DNA of 37,559 bases, from the NCBI GenBank assembly GCA_028692975.1, contig JAQUWF010000024.1:1-37559 (forward strand), written 5' to 3'. Every line of letters begins with the position of its first letter. Position 1 is the stretch's first letter. The notes under the pieces were generated by a model. The model had not been told where the DNA came from. It made no database searches and was given only the letters and a program-made list of their open reading frames with translations. The translations under genes were made by a program, and so were the position numbers. This document shows positions 30,996-37,559 of the stretch, piece by piece. Source of the DNA: Lachnospiraceae bacterium (GTDB taxonomy: Bacteria > Bacillota > Clostridia > Lachnospirales > Lachnospiraceae).

Positions 30996-32767
30996 AAAAA
31001 TCCAAAGAAAAAGTATTTCGATCCGTAGTCGCAACCAAGATTACTAAAAAAATGTTTTTTGTTTATGGATGCATTTACCTCATTATACTTACCCTGCTTT
31101 TGCTAATCATCAGTCCCATGCTCATCAATGTGGCAGATTCAAAAGCCCAAAATGCCAGTTCCATGATGTATGACGAGATTGCAAGTGCGCAGTCTGCTCT
31201 GAGTGACTATACGAATACTCTGAGTTATTCCGACGCCCTGCTTGGTTCCCTGGAAAAATATAACAACGCTGCTACAGACCAGAACAAGGCATATATTGAA
31301 CAGGCTCTGAGCAACTATGTGGCAAGCAACAATCTGTTGCTCGCCGCTTCTCTGGAAGATTTTGATCATAATTATTTTTCTTCCAGTTACTTTCAGCATA
31401 TCGTCAACAAGGAAAGCACTTTAGCAGATGACCATTACCAGCGCTTATTTAACTATCCAAACGGAAGCTATTTTTCTTTTATACCCGCGGACCGTTTCAA
31501 AACAGAAACCGGCACATATGATATAGGTGCTTATTCTTACCATACACTTGTTTTTACCAAGATTATGTATTTCAATACCAAACCTTATATTCTCCAGTCC
31601 TTTTACAGTATTAATACCGTTTTTAGCCATTGTGAAAAACTCACTACCGATATATTTTCCAATTATGCGCTTTTAGACCAAGACAAAGACTTCCTTTTTT
31701 CATCCACTGAAAATTTTCAGAACAACAGTTTTTTTCAGGATTCTTCCATGCACTTTACAAAGACCTTCGAAAAGGAAACGACTTCCGGCGGTGTATATTA
31801 TATCCGCAATAATCCTTCCACCCAATGGATGCTGGTGGCCTATGCACCTTATATGCTTTACCTGCAGAGCGTCTTTACTATTTTAGGGCTGATTACCCTG
31901 CTGTACCTGATTTCTCCTGTGCTATATGCGTTGTTTCTGATCCCTTCTACCACAAAGCTTTTGTCACCGCTTGGGAAACTTCATGATGCCATGAAATACT
32001 ATACCACCGGTGACAAGATAACTCTGGAAATCAACACGCAGGATGAGATTGAAGATTTGAGTCATATTTTTAATGAAATGGTTGTGAAAATAAATGCCCA
32101 GATCAATGAAATCCGCAACAAAGAGCATGTCAATTCTGTGGTAAATTATAAGCTTCTGGCCACGCAGATTGATCCGCATTTTATCTACAACACCATGAAT
32201 ATCATCAACATTATGGCAAGGCAGGGCAATACAACGGCTATCGTGGAAATCAACAGTGCCTTAATCAAAATATTAAGAGAACGGCTGAATTCCAAACTGT
32301 CTATTTCCGAGACTATTGAAAATGAGCTGGATACGCTCTACCAGTACAATCTCATTATGGATTACCGCTATGAGAACAAGGTTACTCTGCAAGTAGATAT
32401 GGACGATACGCTAAAGTATTGTATAATCCCCAAAAACATCCTGCAGCCCCTGGCTGAGAATGCATTTTACCATGGATTTGCCAGTCTGAAAGATGACGAA
32501 GACGGCCATATTTCAATCCTTATTTATTCAGTGGAAGAGCAGCTCATTATAGAAATCAGCGATGATGGAACCGGTATTCCGGAGGAGCGGCTCAACATGA
32601 TACGAAACCACTCCTATCACATTTACGATGATAAAAAGCCGCACATCGGTCTGGACAATATCCGACAGAGGCTCGAGTATGTGTACAAAGGGAATTACCA
32701 GTTTGATATCCATAGTACCTTAGGCTTTGGAACTACCATCAGTATTACCATTCCTTTAGAGAAATAG
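30992..32767 (+). CDS. YesM-type sensor histidine kinase
   Basis: A protein of 591 residues with an N-terminal membrane segment (about 20-42), an extracellular sensing region, a second membrane segment (about 292-318), a HAMP domain and a His_kinase domain. The phosphorylated His lies in QIDPHFIYNTMNIIN (about residue 396). The ATP-binding part has NILQPLAENAFYHGF, ISDDGTGIPEERL and GFGTTISITIP. It probably senses an extracellular sugar, or the sugar-loaded binding protein, and phosphorylates the YesN regulator encoded just upstream. Confidence 0.93.
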   Translation: MKKSKEKVFRSVVATKITKKMFFVYGCIYLIILTLLLLIISPMLINVADSKAQNASSMMYDEIASAQSALSDYTNTLSYSDALLGSLEKYNNAATDQNKAYIEQALSNYVASNNLLLAASLEDFDHNYFSSSYFQHIVNKESTLADDHYQRLFNYPNGSYFSFIPADRFKTETGTYDIGAYSYHTLVFTKIMYFNTKPYILQSFYSINTVFSHCEKLTTDIFSNYALLDQDKDFLFSSTENFQNNSFFQDSSMHFTKTFEKETTSGGVYYIRNNPSTQWMLVAYAPYMLYLQSVFTILGLITLLYLISPVLYALFLIPSTTKLLSPLGKLHDAMKYYTTGDKITLEINTQDEIEDLSHIFNEMVVKINAQINEIRNKEHVNSVVNYKLLATQIDPHFIYNTMNIINIMARQGNTTAIVEINSALIKILRERLNSKLSISETIENELDTLYQYNLIMDYRYENKVTLQVDMDDTLKYCIIPKNILQPLAENAFYHGFASLKDDEDGHISILIYSVEEQLIIEISDDGTGIPEERLNMIRNHSYHIYDDKKPHIGLDNIRQRLEYVYKGNYQFDIHSTLGFGTTISITIPLEK

Positions 32768-32771
32768 CCGG

Positions 32772-32813
32772 AAAAAGAAGTGCCCTGCATAAACACAGAA
32801 GCACTTCTTTTTT
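32772..32813. terminator. Bidirectional terminator between yesM and the GH106 gene
   Basis: Stem AAAAAGAAGTGC / GCACTTCTTTTTT with A-rich and T-rich ends on both sides, placed between two convergent stop codons. Confidence 0.88.
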
Positions 32814-32820
32814 GGCTCAA

Positions 32821-35800
32821 TTACTTGATCACCACTTTTTTGTAAAAATCCAGTCTTGCAAAATCGGTCAGTCCATAATCCTGCGGTGAGGTCTGTACAT
32901 CAAAGGAAAGACCGGTTGGCTGTTCTTCCTCCTCTGCTGCGCCTCCTTCAAAAGCATTGTTGGCATGATCTGAGAGCATCTTTGATAATTCATTTACCAT
33001 ATCATAATAGCCTCTGGCCAGCAGCCTGTTGTTTAAGGTGCTGGAAACCTCTACTGTAATTTCGTTCACTCCTGGCTGCACCAGCTCCGTGATATCCACC
33101 TCCAGCGCATCAAAGTCAACGGCACGGCCTTTCGTTCCATTTACATACACCGCAACAGTATTCTTATTGGCATTGCCTAATTTCAGCACCACACCTGTGC
33201 TGTCGTCCCAATCCGCCGGTGTCTGGAATGAGGTCTTGTAATACCCTACGCCTGAAACATCCGGTCCGATTGCCGGGATATCCTTCCAGGGCTTTAATGT
33301 GATTTCACCTGCCGAAATAATATCTTTGGTGGTTTCATAATATACTTCTTTGGTGATGATACCAAGACCCCTGTCTTCGGTAATCACCTTCTTCTCGCCT
33401 GCATTCCAGTCTTCCACTTCCAGATTCCACCGTTCCAACTCAATGCTGTCTGGTACAACTGCTTCCACTTCTTTACAGGTATCATCCGAAACCGTCAGCA
33501 CATGTTTGCCGCTCTCTGTTACTTTTACCACATAGGCTCCGTCTTTCTTCGTTACACTGCAGCCCTCTGCTTTTTTGATATATTCCTCCTGCTCCGCCGT
33601 ATCAATAGCGTACAGGCATGCCTCTCCAGGTGCTAAGGTTATGGTCAGCACCGTTGCCGCATTGGTAGTCTCATAGCATCCAACCTCTTCGATTTCTGCA
33701 TTCCAGCAGTCGATTTTGTACGGTTTTCCTCTTCCTGCCACTGCCACCTTAAAGGTAAAGTTCTCTGTCTGTGTGTACTCCTTGTTATAGGCATAGAAGA
33801 AAGTTACCTTTCCGTCCTGTCTGGTAAGGGTCAGTATATTTTCATTGGGCTCAGTAAATTCTGTCCTGGACTTGATGCCAAGACTCATAAGGGTTTCGCA
33901 GGTCTTATCCTGATCATCGATTTCTACTACATTCTCAAGATTTTTCATCTGGGTGATAAGGTCAGCCAACAGCGTATCATTTCCATCGTTAAACGGTGTG
34001 ATCTCCGCCGCTTTCTTATGTGTTTTTGAGATTCCACCTGGACGTATGGTTTCCGTTACTCCATTTACAAATATAATCGGAAGTCCTTTTTTCGCCAGTT
34101 TCAAAAGTTTTTCTGCTGTCTTAACAGGCATGACATTCTGGTAGATAATCAATGCCTGGTAGCCAGGGCCATCCGGCAGAAGTTCTTTATTTCCCACATC
34201 CACGAAATCTTCTTCCAGAATCTGCGGTGCAAAATAATCCCAGGTATATCCGGCGTCCTGAAGTTTCATATCCTTCCAGTACATACCTTCATGTCCACGC
34301 ATTAGTTTGTGCTCATATAGTTCCTTTTCATTTTCTCCACCGAAGATCAAATTGTTAAAATTATAATCCAGTCTCAAAATCCCAAGATCCATCCTCGGTT
34401 TTCCCTGTCTGAGCAGCATCTGATACCTTGCAACCATTGCCGTCCAGTCATTGTAATGCTGGAATGCCGGCTGTCTCACGCCAAAGCGCTCGGAGAAAAT
34501 CGGCCACATGCCTTCGTGACCCGGCCACTGGGTAGATTCCTCTGATCCGGCAATACTGGAATATCCATGTAATACTGTTTTTGTAATACCTGCGGCAAAC
34601 TGTGTGAAGATAATCTGGGTGTAAAAATCCAGTCCCATCATATAATTCAGCATAGTAGCCCCTGTTTCGCTGGAATACAGTCTGTCATAAATATGTGCCG
34701 GACCTGCCAGATTACGATATGACTCTATCTGGGAACAGAATTCTAAAGATTCTGTTTCAATATCATCCACATATTTTCCCGGCTGTGAGATTTCAAATGG
34801 AAGCCCATAGGAAATCTCTGAGCGCAGGATCATGTTGTTGGCATGACACCATTCCTGCATTGGCTTCATCATATTTTCCATATACATATCTGTCATGGTC
34901 TGATAAAGGTCATTGCGGAGTTTTTCCTCATATTTCCCATCTTCCATCCGGTAATAATATGTAAAATCATCCTGCATCATTCCCGGTTCTTTTATGATGA
35001 ACGGAAGTAATGGTGTCAGATCATAGCCTCTTCTGGCCTCAAACTCTTTTAAAAAATTGTATCCCCATAACTGCCCGCCTTTTGCGAAGGTAGAAAGTTC
35101 CAGAGAATCCATATACATCATGGCTTTTCCATTTTTCTTAATGGTTTCCTTCAAGCCATCCGTGAGAACGACATTATCCCAGTATTCTTTAAAAGCATCA
35201 ATGCCATAATGGTCAATATAATTAACCGTGTAGGAAACGCTTACAGATGGTGCTGCTGTCTGCCCTGTGCCATGGATCCAGAAAAAGAATAAACAATATG
35301 TCCCATCGGCCGGTGCGCTCCACTCCAGATTTCCGTCTGCCACCTTATCTGTCAAAACAACTGCCGACTCTTTATCAAGGTATTTCTTCCCATCCTTCTC
35401 ATCGCCTGTTTTGATCGCCACAACTGCTATCAGTTCCTGCTTGGTAACGCCATCCATGAACAATTTGCAGTCTTTAATCTTTCCTGATCTGGATTCTCCC
35501 GGAGCAAGAATCTCTACTTCATAGTCCAGTTCCTTGGCTGCTGCCTTGTCATCCGGCGTAATGGTAGTCAGATTACAATTCGACCAGTTTGTCCCGCAGG
35601 TCGCGCTGATGCCAAGATCTCTTTTTGTTGTCTCTTCAAACATCAGGCGTGAATCGTGGACCCATTCCTCCGAACCCCAGCCGTAGATCTTCGAATCTGC
35701 TCCCGGCTCTTCCATTGCCAGGAATTCTACCGCCCCAAATCCTGATTCATCCAATAATTTTATATCATTTTTCAGTGTTTCATCCGTATGAAGACCTTCC

Positions 35801-35868
35801 GCGAGCCACCATCTCACATCTGGTTTATACTGTTTCTCCGGGTTTCTAAATTTTTCCAAAATATCCAT
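32821..35868 (-). CDS. Alpha-L-rhamnosidase-like glycoside hydrolase, family GH106 type
   Basis: A protein of 1015 residues. It opens MDILEKFRNPEKQYKPDVRW and WLAEGLHTDETLKNDIKLLD, the conserved start of GH106 alpha-L-rhamnosidases, where (R)WW...G and an alternate-sided barrel begin. A C-terminal beta-sandwich with VGYYKTSFQTP and LKLGNANKNTVAVYVNG resembles a galactose-binding-like module. There is no signal peptide, so it is intracellular. The start at 35868 follows AGGAGG by eight bases; an upstream ATG at 35901 would overlap a hairpin. It complements the GH78 enzyme, perhaps on a different rhamnosidic linkage. Confidence 0.85.
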   Translation of the reverse strand: MDILEKFRNPEKQYKPDVRWWLAEGLHTDETLKNDIKLLDESGFGAVEFLAMEEPGADSKIYGWGSEEWVHDSRLMFEETTKRDLGISATCGTNWSNCNLTTITPDDKAAAKELDYEVEILAPGESRSGKIKDCKLFMDGVTKQELIAVVAIKTGDEKDGKKYLDKESAVVLTDKVADGNLEWSAPADGTYCLFFFWIHGTGQTAAPSVSVSYTVNYIDHYGIDAFKEYWDNVVLTDGLKETIKKNGKAMMYMDSLELSTFAKGGQLWGYNFLKEFEARRGYDLTPLLPFIIKEPGMMQDDFTYYYRMEDGKYEEKLRNDLYQTMTDMYMENMMKPMQEWCHANNMILRSEISYGLPFEISQPGKYVDDIETESLEFCSQIESYRNLAGPAHIYDRLYSSETGATMLNYMMGLDFYTQIIFTQFAAGITKTVLHGYSSIAGSEESTQWPGHEGMWPIFSERFGVRQPAFQHYNDWTAMVARYQMLLRQGKPRMDLGILRLDYNFNNLIFGGENEKELYEHKLMRGHEGMYWKDMKLQDAGYTWDYFAPQILEEDFVDVGNKELLPDGPGYQALIIYQNVMPVKTAEKLLKLAKKGLPIIFVNGVTETIRPGGISKTHKKAAEITPFNDGNDTLLADLITQMKNLENVVEIDDQDKTCETLMSLGIKSRTEFTEPNENILTLTRQDGKVTFFYAYNKEYTQTENFTFKVAVAGRGKPYKIDCWNAEIEEVGCYETTNAATVLTITLAPGEACLYAIDTAEQEEYIKKAEGCSVTKKDGAYVVKVTESGKHVLTVSDDTCKEVEAVVPDSIELERWNLEVEDWNAGEKKVITEDRGLGIITKEVYYETTKDIISAGEITLKPWKDIPAIGPDVSGVGYYKTSFQTPADWDDSTGVVLKLGNANKNTVAVYVNGTKGRAVDFDALEVDITELVQPGVNEITVEVSSTLNNRLLARGYYDMVNELSKMLSDHANNAFEGGAAEEEEQPTGLSFDVQTSPQDYGLTDFARLDFYKKVVIK

Positions 35869-35892
35869 CCTGCTAACCTCCTGATTAATCCC

Positions 35893-35942
35893 TTCCTTCA
35901 TATTCGCTCCATGAAGGAATTTATGAACTTCAACATGTTCAT
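35893..35942 (-). promoter_or_regulatory. Two inverted repeats in the leader of the GH106 gene
   Basis: A perfect 9-base stem TTCCTTCAT/ATGAAGGAA (35893-35901, 35911-35919) lies 25 bases before the start, and ATGAAC...GTTCAT with an 8-base spacer at 35923-35942. Either may be the binding site of the AraC regulator encoded next door; no clear promoter boxes are seen. Confidence 0.4.
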
Positions 35943-36016
35943 TTTAAACCAGATGATTCTATGGCAAAATGTAATTTTCAGATATTGAACTGCAAAAAAA
36001 AGAGTTGATGACCCTA

Positions 36017-37066
36017 TTACTTTCTGCGATATTCTCCCGGTGTGCATCCGTAATATTTTTTAAAAACTTTCATGAAATAATCTTCATTCTGATATCCAAG
36101 CTGTATACTGATTTCTTTTAGGGTACTATTTGTTTTTAAAAGCTGCTCCCTGGCAACCACCATGCGCTTTTCTGTCAGAATAAGAGAAAATGGTTTTCCC
36201 GTATGTTTTTTTAGCAGCGCACTCAGATATTGGGAATTAAAATGAAAATGTACTGCACATTTATCCAGGGTTACCACATTATAATTTTTTTCAATGTAGG
36301 CTATGATCTTTGGAATGATATTATGTTCTTCCACATATTCCATGGGGTATTCCACATCCTGCTCATGTTTTTGCAATAGTTTTCCACAGGAAACCATAAG
36401 TAGCCCATTCATGATTTCTGCATAATAATTTTTCTTTTCCTGCTGTTCCCCATACATATCAAGAAAACTATCCATGATCTCTTCATCATTTTCCGTATGA
36501 AATAGCAAATATTTTTTGTAAGTATTCGCATACAGAATCTCATTAAAAAAATCAGACAAAACATTGCTGTAACGTAATAAGGGAATAAATGCATCCGTGA
36601 AGGTGGATGTCTTAATGAGAATATTGAACAGGACACTTTCACTGTTAACTTCGATCGAATGAACCACCCTCGGCGGAATAATGCAGATATCACCCTGTTT
36701 CATATTGATCTTGCTTCCGTCCACAATATTGGTACACTCTCCGTTTAGCAGGAACATCATCTCAAAAAAGGTATGCTGGTGCTCAGATACATGTGTATAG
36801 CTCAAATTCTTGAGAATCCTTATATCATCTCCATTTGCAAAGTAATCAGACTCCATCAGTTCGAATGGATTTTCCTCCAAACAGCCATTTATTGCCTGTG
36901 TCCTGATCCTTCCATTAATCCCCCATTGGGCATAGTCACCCTCCGATATCAGATCCGAGATCTTGTCTGTGGGATAAAATTCCCCTGTTCTTTCATAATA
37001 TTCCTTTAATCGCACTTCTAAAAAACTGGGTTTGATTAATGTATCATAGAGTTCCTGCTTTTTCAT
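36017..37066 (-). CDS. AraC-family regulator with N-terminal cupin sensor
   Basis: A protein of 349 residues. A sugar-binding cupin-like domain at about 85-160 (HQHTFFEMMFLLNGECTNIV, GDICIIPPRVVHSIE) is joined to a C-terminal AraC double helix-turn-helix (VTLDKCAVHFHFNSQYLSAL, then STLKEISIQLGYQNEDYFMK). This is the layout of sugar-responsive AraC activators such as RhaS-like proteins. It lies just upstream of the GH106 gene on the same strand and probably controls it. AGAGG precedes the ATG. Confidence 0.92.
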   Translation of the reverse strand: MKKQELYDTLIKPSFLEVRLKEYYERTGEFYPTDKISDLISEGDYAQWGINGRIRTQAINGCLEENPFELMESDYFANGDDIRILKNLSYTHVSEHQHTFFEMMFLLNGECTNIVDGSKINMKQGDICIIPPRVVHSIEVNSESVLFNILIKTSTFTDAFIPLLRYSNVLSDFFNEILYANTYKKYLLFHTENDEEIMDSFLDMYGEQQEKKNYYAEIMNGLLMVSCGKLLQKHEQDVEYPMEYVEEHNIIPKIIAYIEKNYNVVTLDKCAVHFHFNSQYLSALLKKHTGKPFSLILTEKRMVVAREQLLKTNSTLKEISIQLGYQNEDYFMKVFKKYYGCTPGEYRRK

Positions 37067-37107
37067 ATAGCCTCTTTTCTACATCTTGACCGTACTTTTT
37101 CCTGTAA

Positions 37108-37470
37108 TCAAATATATTTTTTCAATTTTTCTTTATTTACCACCGTGATCTTCCCGCGGCTCAGTGTCAGAACGCCCTCCGACTGGAAATATTTCAGCCC
37201 TTTCGTGACCACCTCCCTGGCACTGCCCATGTAGCGGGCGATCTCATCGTGAGTCATGGCAATGACCAGCGAGCACGAACGGGTGATTTCGTCCCACAAA
37301 AACTGGCCAATACGGCGGTCCACACTCAAGAATAAAATCTGCTGCATTACCCACAGGACATCCGCAAAGCGTTCCGTCGCCGTCCGGTAAAGATAGGCTT
37401 CCGCCTGAGGATATTTCCTGATAACGGGCTCCAGTGTCAGCCAGCAAATTATAATTCCAACCGACTGCAT
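37108..37470 (-). pseudogene. 5'-truncated Crp/Fnr-family regulator
   Basis: The 120 residues match only the C-terminal half of a Crp/Fnr protein: AYLYRTATERFADVLWVMQQ, DRRIGQFLWDEI, the helix-turn-helix MTHDEIARYMGSAREVVTKG and the wing VLTLSRGKITVV. The cyclic-nucleotide-binding domain is missing; the frame closes with a TAA four codons before the ATG, and the first ten residues do not fit the family. No Shine-Dalgarno precedes the ATG. A 10-base direct repeat (TTTTACTGCA at 37471-37480 and 37527-37536) lies at the break. Confidence 0.75.
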
Positions 37471-37516
37471 TTTTACTGCAAATTAAATTCTCATCCTACA
37501 TATAAGGGTTATCTTA

Positions 37517-37547
37517 ACGTGCCGTATTTTACTGCACGTTTTTTTTT
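37517..37547 (+). terminator. Terminator-like hairpin pointing right, without a visible gene
   Basis: Stem ACGTGC.GTA / TAC.GCACGT with one mismatch, then nine T on the plus strand. No plus-strand gene ends here, and the 89 bases to the window end hold no other feature. Confidence 0.55.
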
Positions 37548-37559
37548 GTTCTCCTTGAC

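Overview
The window looks like a chromosome segment of an anaerobic, low-to-moderate GC Bacillota, most likely a gut Lachnospiraceae. The evidence is strong AGGAGG-type ribosome binding sites with occasional GTG/TTG starts, lipoproteins with T/E/S-rich linkers, an SPKTG-type sortase substrate, a DUF4317 protein, a YesM/YesN pair and the gene families themselves. No tRNA, rRNA, CRISPR array, intact insertion sequence or prophage was found.

Region 1 (1-7.5 kb, minus strand) is the regulatory and cell-surface front end of a capsule or exopolysaccharide locus that continues off the left edge. A promoter at about 1.63 kb drives a PHP-type tyrosine phosphatase (CpsB), a Wzz/CpsC chain-length protein and the first codons of what is probably a CpsD kinase. 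A second module holds another CpsB, a CpsD kinase with a Tyr-rich tail, and a membrane-anchored protein. Upstream lie an SPKTG-anchored surface protein, whose promoter spacer contains a G9 tract, and a tightly overlapping operon of a second Wzz/CpsC, a class B sortase and an LCP ligase. Together these would set polymer length, attach polymer to the wall and anchor the surface protein.

Region 2 (7.6-11.7 kb) holds a lipoprotein with an SH3b domain, a cupin/DUF4317 pair, a three-gene cluster of small unknown proteins (the first not obvious from length alone), and a small Cys-containing putative regulator.

Region 3 (11.7-16.5 kb) is a polar amino-acid ABC importer with two permeases, an ATPase and a binding lipoprotein. 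It has a near-consensus promoter and is preceded by an undescribed 33-codon upstream ORF that overlaps the first permease start by ATGA. Upstream of the promoter are three exact 52-bp tandem repeats. Next come an Xre-type membrane regulator, possibly shortened by a nonsense mutation, a truncated Rpn-family gene and a decayed NAD-dependent epimerase remnant.

Region 4 (16.8-21.8 kb) contains a TetR regulator and an oleate hydratase (ohyA), each in its own transcription unit. A two-gene Fe-S ferredoxin/membrane protein unit follows, then a MATE exporter with a terminator hairpin placed in its own leader.

Region 5 (21.8-37.1 kb) is a rhamnoside-utilisation locus. It has a GH78 alpha-L-rhamnosidase, an RbsABC-type sugar importer (ATPase, two permeases, binding lipoprotein), a divergently transcribed YesN/YesM two-component system, a GH106-type alpha-L-rhamnosidase and an AraC regulator with a cupin domain. 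Both hydrolases lack signal peptides, so hydrolysis is probably intracellular after import. The right edge carries a 5'-truncated Crp/Fnr regulator.
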